A DNA stretch of 64,000 bases from Nitrosomonas sp. (GCA_021582655.1 CP091135.1:1519474-1583473); one strand, 5' to 3'; counted from the stretch's first letter, positions 1 to 8,944 are shown. Notes: a model not told the origin generated them from the sequence alone. Translations and numbers: made by a program.

Positions 1-135
1 GACTTTGTCATTTACAACAATACCACCGGTATATTGTCGTACGATGCCGACGGCAGCGGCGCCGGCGCTATTGTGCAAATTGCCGTGTTGGGCGCCGGTT
101 TGGCGATGACCAATGCGGATATTACGGTGATTTGA
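1..135 (+). CDS. C-terminal end of an RTX/hemolysin-type calcium-binding protein (partial)
   Basis: The window opens inside a reading frame that runs 44 codons to a TGA at 133-135. The translated tail reads DFVIYNNTTGILSYDADGSG followed by an Ala/Gly-rich stretch ending MTNADITVI. This matches the end of RTX-type secreted proteins, where a last calcium-binding block with a YDADG element precedes a hydrophobic C-terminal secretion signal for type I export. The start and the bulk of the protein lie outside the window, so the activity of the full protein cannot be told. Confidence 0.7.
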   Translation, partial: DFVIYNNTTGILSYDADGSGAGAIVQIAVLGAGLAMTNADITVI

Positions 136-216
136 TCGTAAGAACCGAATTCGGCGGTTTTGCAAGTTTTGCAGCCGCCGGTCGATGGTTGTTGGCGGGG
201 TACGTGATGCGATCCA

Positions 217-1161
217 TCACTGATCCGTTATGCTATTTTGATCGGTCAACAAGCTGCGGATATGCGCCGTTACGCAACGTCCCAGTGATTCCGGTTCGTA
301 TCCACCTTCCAGCACCGATACGATACGACCTTGCGCGTATCGGTCGGCAATTGTTCTGATCTGCTGTGAGATCCAGGCATAATCGTCGTCATTCAGTAAC
401 AATTGTGACATGTCGTCGTCACGGTGCGCGTCGAATCCGGCAGAGACGAAAATCATTTGCGGTTGAAAAAGTGTCAGTGGCGGCAGCCAGTGGTCGATGA
501 TCGCTTGACGGAAAGCTTTGCCATCGCTGCCGCGCGGCAGCGGCACGTTGATCATGCGATCCGTGGTGCTGCTCGCATCGCAATAGGGATAAAAGGGGTG
601 TTGAAAAATAGAGCACAACATGACATGCGGATTGGCGTGGAAGATTTCCTCGGTGCCGTTGCCGTGGTGCACATCGAAATCCAAAATGGCGATGCGCTGC
701 AGGTGATGTTGTTCGATTGCGTGAGCGCTGCCGACTGCGACGTTATTGAACAGGCAAAATCCCATGGCGCGTTCCGATTCAGCGTGATGACCGGGAGGGC
801 GGATGGCGCAAAAGGCATTATCCATTTCGCCAGTCAGTACCAGGTCGGTAGCCAGAATCGCTGCTCCAGCCGCGCGCAGTGCCGCATTGAGGGTATGCGG
901 GTTCATCGACGTATCCGCGTCCAATGCCACCTGTCCTGTAGTGGGAGAGGTTGCCAGGATACTTTCGATGTAACTCGGTGTATGCACACATGCCAATTGC
1001 TCGATGCATGCCAGCGGCGCATCGTAATGGTATAAGTGTGGCCATAATTGACTGGTATGCAGTGCGTTTTCAATCGCAGTCAATCGATGAGGGCTTTCGG
1101 GATGGTAGGGTCCCATGTTGTGTTTGAAGCAATCTGGGTGGCTGATGTAGGCGGTTTTCAT
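217..1161 (-). CDS. Histone deacetylase family (class II-like) zinc hydrolase
   Basis: A 314-residue protein with the complete arginase/deacetylase-fold signature: RPPGHHAE around residues 121-128 (catalytic His pair), FNNVAVGSAHA near 138-148, DFDVHHGNGT at 161-170 (zinc-binding Asp and His), SAGFDAH near 240 and a C-terminal VLEGGYEPESLG. Bacterial relatives remove acetyl groups from acetyl-lysine, acetylpolyamines or related amides in the cytoplasm; the exact substrate cannot be read from sequence. It stands alone, with a 530-bp non-coding stretch upstream. The start is the ATG at 1161, giving the family's usual N-terminus. Confidence 0.9.
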   Translation of the reverse strand: MKTAYISHPDCFKHNMGPYHPESPHRLTAIENALHTSQLWPHLYHYDAPLACIEQLACVHTPSYIESILATSPTTGQVALDADTSMNPHTLNAALRAAGAAILATDLVLTGEMDNAFCAIRPPGHHAESERAMGFCLFNNVAVGSAHAIEQHHLQRIAILDFDVHHGNGTEEIFHANPHVMLCSIFQHPFYPYCDASSTTDRMINVPLPRGSDGKAFRQAIIDHWLPPLTLFQPQMIFVSAGFDAHRDDDMSQLLLNDDDYAWISQQIRTIADRYAQGRIVSVLEGGYEPESLGRCVTAHIRSLLTDQNSITDQ

Positions 1162-1449
1162 GTTAAGCCGATGAGCATGAGTGGTTAGACAATTTTATTG
1201 CGACGATGGTGATGCAATCAATACCTGATTGATCATGCGGAAGCGGTGGCATGGGCAAGTGCTCAAATTGTTGGATCGGAGTATGTGGGTATTTTGTTGC
1301 TAAGCAGTGATTTTTATCACAGCGAGATCATGCGTATCAAGATATGCTTTGATCATCGATCGATGGCGGTTAGCTTCTCAAGCACACTATGTATGCCAGC
1401 TTCCGGTCGGTACTAATGAAGCTCACATGAACCTCCTGTGTTGTGTTTT

Positions 1450-1488
1450 CCGGGCGCTACGCATCGAATTGCATAGCGTCCGGCTTTT
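1450..1488 (+). terminator. Orphan rho-independent terminator-like hairpin
   Basis: CCGGGCGCTACGCA at 1450-1463 pairs with TGCATAGCGTCCGG at 1470-1483 (14 bp, two G-U pairs, 6-nt loop), followed by CTTTTG. The T-tract lies only on the plus-strand side, while both flanking genes are on the minus strand, so it would end an unannotated plus-strand transcript. Confidence 0.6.
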
Positions 1489-1639
1489 GTCGATGAGTGT
1501 GAACCTGCAACGGGGCGTTACGGCATTGGCAGTGGGATTTTAGGTGCATATTCAGTAGCGAGTTATGCTTATTGGTTTTGTTTTAAATGCAGCCGGATTT
1601 GTTGTAGCTTGCTTGAAATGAGGTTGCCATAAAATGATT

Positions 1640-1672
1640 AGCCCCATTTGCCGAGTACAGTCAAATGGGGCT
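1640..1672 (-). terminator. rpoH rho-independent terminator
   Basis: A perfect 11-bp inverted repeat (AGCCCCATTTG / CAAATGGGGCT, 11-nt loop) lies 20 bp past the rpoH stop. Read on the minus strand, the stem is followed by the A/T-rich AATCATTTTAT. Confidence 0.7.
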
Positions 1673-1691
1673 TGTTCGGATGAAACTTGAA

Positions 1692-2537
1692 TTACACGGC
1701 AGGCGCCATAACTCCTCGAATTTTCTGGAGCGCTTTCGCTTCGATTTGGCGTACGCGTTCCGCCGATACGCCTAACTCGTCGGCCAATTCGTGCAACGTT
1801 GCAGTATCTTGTTCCCGCAGCCAGCGTGCTTCAATGATGTAGCGACTGCGATCATCCAGACTTTTCAAGGATTGCTGTAACCCCTTTTCTCGTAAACGGA
1901 TCAGCTGTTCATGCTCGATAAGTTGCGATGGTTCCGTACCATCGGTCAAATAGCTGATGGGAGTGTAAGTGTCCTCTTCGTCGTCGGATGAGGGTTCCAG
2001 CGATACATCAGCACCGCTGAAGCGTTTTTCCATTTCTACCACTTCTTCCGATTTCACACCGAGTTGCGATGCGATTTCATCGACTTCTTGCGGTGTTAAT
2101 GTATCCAGGCCTTGTTTCATGCTGCGCAGATTAAAGAATAACTTGCGTTGCTGTTTAGTGGTCGCTATTTTTACCAATCGCCAGTTGCGCATGATGAATT
2201 CGTGAATTTCAGCCTTAATCCAGTGAACCGCAAACGATACTAACCGAACACCGCGTTCCGGATCAAAGCGTTTTACCGCTTTCATCAAACCGATATTGCC
2301 TTCTTGAATCAAATCGGCCTGAGGTAAACCATAACCTTTATAACCACGTGCAATTGCAATAACGAAGCGCAAATGGGACAGGATCAATTTCTGTGCGGCC
2401 TCAATATCACCGTGTTGCCACAGGCGTCGCGCCAGTGAAACTTCCTCTTCTTGAGAAAGTACAGGAAAAGAATTAGCCGATTGAATATAACTCTCAAGAC
2501 TTCCTCCCATTTCGGGCAGTGTTAAGGCATTCGTCAT
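1692..2537 (-). CDS. rpoH: RNA polymerase heat-shock sigma factor sigma-32
   Basis: A 281-residue sigma-70 family protein. It has region 2 (AIARGYKGYGLPQADLIQEG, then a core-binding and -10 recognition segment with the MKAVKRFDPERGVRLVSFAV block), the RpoH-box-like QRKLFFNLRSMK near residue 130, and a C-terminal region 4 helix-turn-helix (ELADELGVSAERVRQIEAKALQKIRG). The frame stays open far upstream, but the start is placed at the ATG at 2537 because GGGGAG lies 9 nt before it and the family N-terminus (TNALTLPEMGGSLESYIQ) begins there; two further ATGs at 2543-2546 are alternatives. It directs transcription of heat-shock genes. A CIRCE operator lies 33 bp upstream of the start. Confidence 0.95.
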   Translation of the reverse strand: MTNALTLPEMGGSLESYIQSANSFPVLSQEEEVSLARRLWQHGDIEAAQKLILSHLRFVIAIARGYKGYGLPQADLIQEGNIGLMKAVKRFDPERGVRLVSFAVHWIKAEIHEFIMRNWRLVKIATTKQQRKLFFNLRSMKQGLDTLTPQEVDEIASQLGVKSEEVVEMEKRFSGADVSLEPSSDDEEDTYTPISYLTDGTEPSQLIEHEQLIRLREKGLQQSLKSLDDRSRYIIEARWLREQDTATLHELADELGVSAERVRQIEAKALQKIRGVMAPAV

Positions 2538-2569
2538 AATCATCATCTCCCCATTTAATTTTTTTAATT

Positions 2570-2596
2570 TTAGCACTCTGGATTTGAGAGTGCCAG
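2570..2596 (-). promoter_or_regulatory. CIRCE operator (HrcA binding site) upstream of rpoH
   Basis: The plus strand reads TTAGCACTC-N9-GAGTGCCAG. The consensus CIRCE is TTAGCACTC-N9-GAGTGCTAA, so one half is perfect and the other differs at two positions, with the exact 9-nt spacer. On the minus (coding) strand the perfect half overlaps an extended -10-like TGCTAAAAT. HrcA bound here would block rpoH transcription. HrcA/CIRCE control of rpoH is known from comparative work on betaproteobacteria. Confidence 0.85.
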
Positions 2597-2769
2597 CACT
2601 GCAAAAAGTTTCACTTTTACTACTTGGCGATTCAGTAGGTCGCTGAGAGGCGTTTTCCAAATACAAGGAAAAAACCGGCAAAAGAGCACGGCTTGTATAG
2701 GATAGATATGTATTTTTGGCTTTTCTTGGGTATCGTAGCGGCAATACAGGTAATTTTTGTGTCGTTAAA

Positions 2770-3681
2770 TCATTTAGATTCGATTTGCCATAAATGACTG
2801 GCAACGGAGATTCGTGCACCTAGCCAGCCGAGCCAGGATGAGAAAATGAGCAGGCTGATGCTATCGGCGGAAGACAGAAACTGCAATTGAAGATCGGTAT
2901 CGTAAAGGGTCGCCAGCTCGATAAGCTGATGATTCATCGTGTCGATGACGATTGCGATGATCAGCCATGCTACGATGCCACCTGCTAGACCTTGAATGGC
3001 GCCAAAGTACAGGAATGGACGTTGGATAAAACTATCGGTTGCTCCGATCAGTTTGGAGATTTCGATTTCCTCACGTTTGGTTAAAATTTGCAGGCGAATG
3101 GTATTGAACATGATGGCAATGATCGCGGCGCTGAGTAAGATTGATAACATAAGCACTACGCTGCGACCTAAATCGAGAATCGCGTTGAGGCGTTCGATCC
3201 AGTCGGAATCGAATTGCACGAATTCAATCTCGGGCCAATTTTGCATGGTAGCGTGCAGTTGCTGTAGAGCTTCCGGCGTGGTTTCTTGGAGATGTACAAC
3301 AAATGCATCGGGTAAGGGGTTTTTCCCAAGATTTACTGCGATGTCGGTTAGTCCGTTGCTATGTTGTAACTGCTGTAATGCTACGTCTTTAGGGATGAAT
3401 TGGAAATCGATGATTTTCGAATCGGCTTCGAGTCTTTGTTTGATTTCAACAATGCTTTCCCATGCAGTGTCAGTTTTAATGAATAAGCTCATTTGCGGAG
3501 TACCGGCGGCTTGCCCGGACAAAGACTGCAAATTGTCAATGACCAGATAGAGGCCGGCGGGGAGGCTTAACGCGATACCGATCACCCAAATACTGCATAA
3601 GTTGGCAACAGGTTTCAAAAGGAGCTGCTTGATCGTGAACAACAGCACATGCCCATGCTGTGATAACCATGCGCTAATCAT
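2770..3681 (-). CDS. ftsX: Cell-division ABC transporter permease FtsX
   Basis: A 303-residue membrane protein. An N-terminal transmembrane helix at about residues 22-48 is followed by a periplasmic domain of roughly 110 residues and three C-terminal helices (about 170-195, 225-250 and 270-290), the FtsX/MacB-type permease layout. It forms the FtsEX complex at the divisome, where it couples ATP hydrolysis to activation of periplasmic peptidoglycan hydrolases. Its start overlaps the ftsE stop by 4 bp (ATGA), which implies translational coupling. Confidence 0.95.
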   Translation of the reverse strand: MISAWLSQHGHVLLFTIKQLLLKPVANLCSIWVIGIALSLPAGLYLVIDNLQSLSGQAAGTPQMSLFIKTDTAWESIVEIKQRLEADSKIIDFQFIPKDVALQQLQHSNGLTDIAVNLGKNPLPDAFVVHLQETTPEALQQLHATMQNWPEIEFVQFDSDWIERLNAILDLGRSVVLMLSILLSAAIIAIMFNTIRLQILTKREEIEISKLIGATDSFIQRPFLYFGAIQGLAGGIVAWLIIAIVIDTMNHQLIELATLYDTDLQLQFLSSADSISLLIFSSWLGWLGARISVASHLWQIESK

Positions 3682-4331
3682 GCCGCTAATTTCCCATGTT
3701 TTAACGACAAAATACGATGCTGCTTGTTTTTCAGCAAGGAGGCGTCGTGGGTTGCGATCAGAACCGTTACACCCACTTGATTGAACGAATTAAATAGCGT
3801 CATGATATCCTGCGCGTATTCAACATCCAAATTGCCTGTCGGTTCATCCGCGATAAGAATGATGGGGCGATGCACGACAGCGCGCGCGATGCATAACCGC
3901 TGCCTTTCGCCACCCGATAATGCAATAGGCATGGATTTTTCTTTTTTCAGCAAACCGACTTTGTCTAAAGCCGCACGAACACGAGCTGCCATCAAGTGAT
4001 TCTCAAAACCGCTGATTTGTAGTGGCAGCAATACATTGTCGAAGACATTGCGATCAAACAGCAATTTGTGATCTTGAAACACAAAGCCGATTTTGCGGCG
4101 TAAATAGGGCATTGCGGTAGGCTTTAATTGAGCAATGTTTTGTCCGCTGATATTAATTGTGCCGGAGGTCGGACGTTCAATCGCAGCGATAAGCTTGAGC
4201 AATGTGCTTTTACCCGCACCGGAATGGCCGGTCAAAAAAGTCATTTCCCCGGATTCAACGGTAAGATCGACATTGTCGAGCGCAACAAAACCATCCGGGT
4301 AACGTTTGGAAACGTTTTTAAACGTAATCAT
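3678..4331 (-). CDS. ftsE: Cell-division ABC transporter ATPase FtsE
   Basis: A 217-residue ABC ATPase with Walker A GHSGAGKST at residues 35-43, signature LSGGE near 137-141, Walker B ILIADEPTGN near 157 and an H-loop (IATHD). The open frame continues to 4478, but the canonical start MITFKNVSKRYPDG is the ATG at 4331, leaving a 19-bp gap after ftsY; the ribosome-binding site is weak. The order ftsY-ftsE-ftsX is the classic proteobacterial operon. It is the cytoplasmic partner of FtsX. Confidence 0.95.
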   Translation of the reverse strand: MITFKNVSKRYPDGFVALDNVDLTVESGEMTFLTGHSGAGKSTLLKLIAAIERPTSGTINISGQNIAQLKPTAMPYLRRKIGFVFQDHKLLFDRNVFDNVLLPLQISGFENHLMAARVRAALDKVGLLKKEKSMPIALSGGERQRLCIARAVVHRPIILIADEPTGNLDVEYAQDIMTLFNSFNQVGVTVLIATHDASLLKNKQHRILSLKHGKLAA

Positions 4332-4350
4332 GGGAGCGGCGGCGATAATT

Positions 4351-5367
4351 TCAATCGAACATCGCCTCGATAAATTCCCGGGCGTCGAATGGTCGCAGAT
4401 CGTGTAATCCTTCGCCGACGCCAATAAAGCGCAGTGCAGGTGCATGTTGCGGGTATTGTCCCGCGATAGCGGCCACAACCCCGCCTTTGGCGGTGCCGTC
4501 GAGTTTGGTCAGGATTAAACCGGTAACGCCGAGCGCTTCATCGAAAGCCTTAACTTGGGTGATGGCGTTCTGGCCGGTGTTGGCATCAATCACCAGCAAT
4601 ACCTCGTGTGGCGCATCGGGCATCGCTTTGCCGATCACACGCTTGACTTTTTTGATTTCCTCCATCAGATGCAGTTGCGTGGTTAGCCGCCCTGCCGTAT
4701 CTGCCAGAACAATATCGATATTGCGTGCTTTGGCGGAGTTGACGGCATCGAAAATTACGGCAGCGGGATCGCTTTTCTTGTCAGGATCATTATCGGGCGC
4801 CACAACGGTGATATTGTTGCGCTCACCCCAGACCATCAACTGTTCGCGTGCGGCTGCCCGAAAGGTATCGCCAGCGGCGAGCAATACCGACTGACCTTGC
4901 TGCTGAAAATATTTCGCCAATTTACCGATGGATGTTGTCTTACCGACACCGTTGACACCGGCGATCATGATAACGAACGGTTTGTGCGTCGAAGTGTCGA
5001 GATTCTTTTGCAACGGTTCCAGCATAGCGACAAGCGCTTCTTTGAGTGCCTGTTTGAGTTGCGCTGAATCCGTCAAGGCATCCCGCTTGACTTGTTTGCG
5101 TAGATTATCCAACAATTGCTGTGTCGCACCGACACCCACGTCGGCGGTCAGGAGGATGGTTTCCAATTCCTCGTACAGCGTCTCGTCAATTTTTCCACCG
5201 CCGAACAGAGTCGATAATTGCCTGCCGAGATTTTGCCGGGTACGGGAAAGGCCTTGCCTTAATTTGCTGGCGAAACTGATCGACTCGGCTGATTGATCAT
5301 CCGGTTCGATATCGGTTTTGATCGAATTATCGGTCGAGTCTTTTTTTGATTTGAAAAAACTAAACAT
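4351..5367 (-). CDS. ftsY: Signal recognition particle receptor FtsY
   Basis: A 338-residue SRP GTPase with a short acidic N-terminal A region (residues 1-30), an N domain helical bundle, and a G domain with GVNGVGKTTSIGKLA, DTAGR and TKLDGTAKGG. It receives ribosome-SRP complexes at the inner membrane for co-translational insertion. It is the first gene of the ftsY-ftsE-ftsX operon and divergent from the M16 peptidase gene, with under 100 bp between the two starts for both promoters. Confidence 0.96.
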   Translation of the reverse strand: MFSFFKSKKDSTDNSIKTDIEPDDQSAESISFASKLRQGLSRTRQNLGRQLSTLFGGGKIDETLYEELETILLTADVGVGATQQLLDNLRKQVKRDALTDSAQLKQALKEALVAMLEPLQKNLDTSTHKPFVIMIAGVNGVGKTTSIGKLAKYFQQQGQSVLLAAGDTFRAAAREQLMVWGERNNITVVAPDNDPDKKSDPAAVIFDAVNSAKARNIDIVLADTAGRLTTQLHLMEEIKKVKRVIGKAMPDAPHEVLLVIDANTGQNAITQVKAFDEALGVTGLILTKLDGTAKGGVVAAIAGQYPQHAPALRFIGVGEGLHDLRPFDAREFIEAMFD

Positions 5368-5464
5368 TCTAATGGGGACTAAACGCTATAAAATAATGGA
5401 AAAATAGACCTTGGTTTTTCAAGGCCTCATTTTATTCTGTTTACTCAAATTTTGGTTGGTAAAA

Positions 5465-6856
5465 ATGACTCATGCTTATCGTGTTGATTCCATTTCTTTC
5501 GTTTTGTGCCTGGTGTTAATCTCGGGCGCTTCTTTCCAAGCCTGCGCCAATCCGCATGAATTTAACCTGGATAACGGTTTAAAGCTCATCGTGAAGGAAG
5601 ATCACCGCTCTCCGGTTGTTGTGGCGCAAGTTTGGTATAAAGCCGGCAGTATTGATGAAGTCAATGGCGTTTCCGGTGTGGCGCATGTTTTGGAGCATAT
5701 GATGTTTAAGGGGACTGTAAAAGTTCCGGGTGGGGAATTTTCCAGGAGAATCGCTGCGGCCGGGGGGCGGGAAAATGCTTTTACCGGTTACGATTACACG
5801 GCATATTATCAGCAACTGCATAAGCGTAGCTTGCCGATGGCGATCGAATTGGAATCCGATCGCATGCGTAATCTGATTCTGACGCAAGATGGATTCGAGA
5901 AAGAAATTAAGGTGGTTATGGAGGAGCGGCGGCTGCGGACGGACGATCAGCCGCGCGCCTTGGTGTATGAAAAAATGATGGCTGTGGCTTATCAGGCGCA
6001 TCCGTATAAAAATCCGATCATCGGCTGGATGAACGATTTGGAGAATATGCGCGTTGATGATGCACAGGCATGGTATGACCGTTGGTATGCACCGAATAAT
6101 GCGGTTTTGATCATCGTCGGCGATGTCAATCCCGACGAGGTGTATCAGTTGGTGAAAAAATACTACGGCGTCATTGAATCACGGCCGGTGCCAGCGCTTG
6201 ATGCGCGCAAACCCCAGATTGAGCCGCCTCAAGTGGGTACGAAGCGTATCATCGTCAAGGCACCAGCCGAATTACCTTATTTGATCATGGGTTATCATGC
6301 GCCTGCGATCAGAAATGCCGATGCGGATTGGGAGCCTTATGCACTGGAAATTTTAGAAGGTGTATTGGATGGCCACGCCTCCGCCCGATTAAACAAATCA
6401 TTGGTACGTGAGAGCCGGATTGCCAATTCCGCCAATGCCGGCTATGGCGCATTGGCGCGCGGGCCGAGTATTTTCTTTTTAAGCGCAGTACCTGGAAACG
6501 GAAAAACGGTTGAAGATTTGGAGCAGGCCTTGCGGGCCGAGATGCAAAAAATTATTTCGGATGGTGTGACGGAAGCGGAATTGGCGCGAGTCAAGGCACA
6601 AGTAATTGCAAGCCACGTCTATCAGCGGGATTCGATTCAATCGCAGGCCATGCAATTGGGTAAAATGGAGAGCATAGGCTTGTCATTTCGCGATATCGAT
6701 ACGATGGTGGAAAAGTTGAAGGCCGTTACCGCAGATCAGATCCGCACCGTAACGAAAAAATATTTTACCGACGATAATCTGACGATCGCTGTTTTGGATC
6801 CCCAGCCAATCGGGCAAAAGAACCCAGCGAAAATTCCTGGTGGTTTGCGGCATTGA
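5465..6856 (+). CDS. M16 family zinc peptidase, periplasmic
   Basis: A 463-residue protein with a signal peptide (hydrophobic stretch about residues 10-25, cleavage near ACA-NP) and the inverted zinc motif HVLEH at residues 74-78, followed by the M16 core and the inactive C-terminal half-domain. The frame could extend to a TTG at 5411, but the ATG at 5465 places the signal peptide correctly. Such pitrilysin-like enzymes degrade peptides in the periplasm. In many proteobacteria an inactive M16 partner gene follows; here none does, and the next gene is on the other strand. Confidence 0.88.
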   Translation: MTHAYRVDSISFVLCLVLISGASFQACANPHEFNLDNGLKLIVKEDHRSPVVVAQVWYKAGSIDEVNGVSGVAHVLEHMMFKGTVKVPGGEFSRRIAAAGGRENAFTGYDYTAYYQQLHKRSLPMAIELESDRMRNLILTQDGFEKEIKVVMEERRLRTDDQPRALVYEKMMAVAYQAHPYKNPIIGWMNDLENMRVDDAQAWYDRWYAPNNAVLIIVGDVNPDEVYQLVKKYYGVIESRPVPALDARKPQIEPPQVGTKRIIVKAPAELPYLIMGYHAPAIRNADADWEPYALEILEGVLDGHASARLNKSLVRESRIANSANAGYGALARGPSIFFLSAVPGNGKTVEDLEQALRAEMQKIISDGVTEAELARVKAQVIASHVYQRDSIQSQAMQLGKMESIGLSFRDIDTMVEKLKAVTADQIRTVTKKYFTDDNLTIAVLDPQPIGQKNPAKIPGGLRH

Positions 6857-6864
6857 CGGAGAAA

Positions 6865-6907
6865 GCTCTGACAGAAGCGATAAAGGAGAAAAAGCAACTG
6901 TCAGAGC
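6865..6907. repeat. Inverted repeat after the M16 peptidase gene
   Basis: A perfect 10-bp stem (GCTCTGACAG / CTGTCAGAGC) with a 23-nt loop starts 8 bp after the stop. No T-tract follows. It could be a factor-dependent terminator or an mRNA 3' stabiliser. Confidence 0.45.
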
Positions 6908-7046
6908 AGGTGGTACACGGTTTGTTTGCTACGTCGCTATGCGCATACAGATCGAGATTCCGTCTTCATTGCGATAATCGGTGGGGAAAACTGATTATTC
7001 CGCTTGTTTCGATCAGGAGTCGAGCCGAAAGTTCTGGCGCAAGCGA

Positions 7047-7592
7047 TCAGCAAACAATCATGTGCTGCCGGTAATATTTCAATTCGTTGATGGAATCATA
7101 AATATCGGATAGCGCCTCGTGCTTGCTTTCTTTGGTAAATCCCGCCGTAATACCGGGCTTCCAGCGTTTGGCCAATTCTTTCAAGGTGCTGACATCCAAG
7201 TTGCGATAATGGAAATAAGTTTCCAGTTGCGGCATGGAACGCACCATAAAGCGGCGGTCCTGGCAAATGGAATTGCCGCACATCGGTGATGTGCCTGCCG
7301 GTACATGTTGTTTGAGAAATTCGAGCAATTGCGTTTCCGCATCAGCTTCAGAGAGCTTGGAGGCTTTGACTTTGCCGATTAAACCGGATTTGGCATGTGT
7401 CGATTTGTTCCATTTGTCCATCGCATCCAGAATTGTATCGGATTGATGCACGACCAGGACAGGGCCCTCTGCAACAGTATTCAGTTGCGAATCGGTGATG
7501 ACGAGTGCGACTTCAATGATGCGATCGCTATCTGGATTCAAACCGGTCATTTCCATATCGACCCAGATGAGGTTATTGCTATCTTGTGCCAT
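7047..7592 (-). CDS. orn: Oligoribonuclease (3'-5' exoribonuclease)
   Basis: 181 residues, the standard length. DEDDh exonuclease motifs are visible: IWVDMEMTG near residues 9-17 (Asp, Glu), CQDRRFM with the second-set Asp, and [11 protein letters not shown] near the C-terminus with the catalytic His and last Asp. It degrades 2-5-nt RNA and the pGpG left from cyclic di-GMP breakdown. The frame extends to 7637, but the ATG at 7592 gives the family N-terminus ([10 protein letters not shown]). Confidence 0.95.
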   Translation of the reverse strand: MAQDSNNLIWVDMEMTGLNPDSDRIIEVALVITDSQLNTVAEGPVLVVHQSDTILDAMDKWNKSTHAKSGLIGKVKASKLSEADAETQLLEFLKQHVPAGTSPMCGNSICQDRRFMVRSMPQLETYFHYRNLDVSTLKELAKRWKPGITAGFTKESKHEALSDIYDSINELKYYRQHMIVC

Positions 7593-7687
7593 AATGTTTT
7601 TAATATTTTTTGAATAGTACATTTTTAATTGTGTCATATCGCCATCTATCCGTCACGGTTAGAGCGCTTTAAGTCCGGGAAAGGCCT

Positions 7688-8944
7688 ATGCAGACATTCA
7701 CATTAATTTTTTTGATTGCGTTATTCATAGTCACAATTATTCAAATCTGGTTGTCGGTAAGACACATCCGCCATGTTCGTGCGCATCAAAATAAAGTGCC
7801 TGGGGAATTCGCTGGTACGATCAGTTTGGCCGATCACCAAAAAGCGGCGGACTATACGTGTGCCAAGACCCGGGCTGATTTTCCCGGAGTCCTGTTGCAT
7901 GTAACGTTATTGCTGATTTTCACCCTGGGAGGGGGCTTGAATGCGCTAAGCGAATTTTGGGCGTCTTGGTTGGATAATACGTTAGCGCATGGCATGGCGT
8001 TGATTATCAGTACACTGTTCATCATGAGTGCCGCCGCCGTTCCTTTGAAATATTACCGCACGTTTGTTATCGAAGAACAATACGGTTTCAACAAAATGAC
8101 TCCGACGATGTTTTTTACCGATTTAATCAAGCAGTCCGTGCTCGGGCTATTGCTGGGAGCGCCGCTGTTATGGAGTATTTTGTGGTTGATGGAGAGAATG
8201 GGGGAAAGCTGGTGGCTGTATGCCTGGTTTGCGTGGATTACGTTCAATTTGTTTGTCGTTGCGATTTTCCCGACTTGGATAGCGCCGTTATTCAATAAGT
8301 TTACACCCCTTGAAGATGAGGCATTGAAAGGCCGCATCGAGCGGTTGATGCAAAAGTGTGGTTTTAAAGCCGGCGGGCTGTTTGTGATGGATGGTTCGCG
8401 CCGCAGCAATCACGGAAATGCGTACTTTACCGGTTTCGGCAATACTAAACGTATCGTCTTTTTCGATACCCTGCTGTCGCGACTGAATCCGGGGGAAATT
8501 GAAGCCGTACTGGCGCATGAATTAGGGCATTTCAAGCATCGTCATGTGATTAAACACATTGTGATTTCCTTCGTGATGAGCTTGTTTTTTCTATGGATGC
8601 TCGGGAATTTGATGCTGCAAAATTGGTTTTATGAAGGACTGGGGGTAACGATAACCGAAATGCCATTTACCGCGATGGCGTTGCTGTTGTTCTTCCTGGT
8701 TATGCCGGTATTCACGTTTCTGTTGCACCCGGTGTCGAGCCTATATTCGCGTAAGCATGAATTCGAAGCGGATGCATTTGCCGCGCAAAACGCCTCCGCA
8801 AATGACCTGATTCATGCTTTGGTTAAACTCTATCAGGATAATGCTGCAACGCTTACTCCGGATCCGCTGCATTCCGCGTTTTATGATTCACATCCGCCGG
8901 CTTCGATCCGTGTGGCGCATTTACAAAGTCAGGGGCAGATATGA
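7688..8944 (+). CDS. M48 family (Ste24/CAAX protease-like) membrane metallopeptidase
   Basis: A 418-residue integral membrane protein with an N-terminal helix, several further helices (about 65-90, 100-120, 150-200, 290-345), the zinc motif HELGH in the segment EAVLAHELGHFKHRH (about 275-289) and a downstream EFEADAFAA segment giving the third ligand Glu. Relatives act in membrane protein quality control or cleave near C-terminal motifs. It overlaps phhB by 4 bp (ATGA), which suggests co-translation with phhB and rsgA. Confidence 0.9.
   Translation: MQTFTLIFLIALFIVTIIQIWLSVRHIRHVRAHQNKVPGEFAGTISLADHQKAADYTCAKTRADFPGVLLHVTLLLIFTLGGGLNALSEFWASWLDNTLAHGMALIISTLFIMSAAAVPLKYYRTFVIEEQYGFNKMTPTMFFTDLIKQSVLGLLLGAPLLWSILWLMERMGESWWLYAWFAWITFNLFVVAIFPTWIAPLFNKFTPLEDEALKGRIERLMQKCGFKAGGLFVMDGSRRSNHGNAYFTGFGNTKRIVFFDTLLSRLNPGEIEAVLAHELGHFKHRHVIKHIVISFVMSLFFLWMLGNLMLQNWFYEGLGVTITEMPFTAMALLLFFLVMPVFTFLLHPVSSLYSRKHEFEADAFAAQNASANDLIHALVKLYQDNAATLTPDPLHSAFYDSHPPASIRVAHLQSQGQI

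Larger units (their letters stand above)
1162..1691. other. 530-bp intergenic region between the deacetylase and rpoH genes
   Basis: No convincing protein-coding frame. It holds a strong plus-strand terminator-like hairpin at 1450-1488 with no obvious plus-strand gene before it, a small hairpin at 1304-1323, and the rpoH terminator at 1640-1672. The right edge is the rpoH 3' end, and the left edge carries the unmapped promoter of the minus-strand deacetylase gene. Confidence 0.6.

Noticed and set aside
424..1035. 203-codon plus-strand frame across the deacetylase gene
   Set aside because: It is antisense to a well-supported gene with all catalytic motifs, and its own product resembles nothing.
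2570..2596. Sigma-54 type promoter reading of the TGGCAC within the CIRCE region
   Set aside because: No GC element follows at the needed spacing; the full 9-9-9 architecture fits CIRCE instead.
1692..2819. Longer rpoH with 94 extra N-terminal residues
   Set aside because: The extension would run through the CIRCE operator and overlap ftsX; the ATG at 2537 has a good ribosome-binding site and gives the family N-terminus.
6853..7074. 73-codon frame after the M16 peptidase gene
   Set aside because: It begins on a TTG inside the preceding gene's end, has no ribosome-binding site and spans the inverted repeat; composition is not protein-like.
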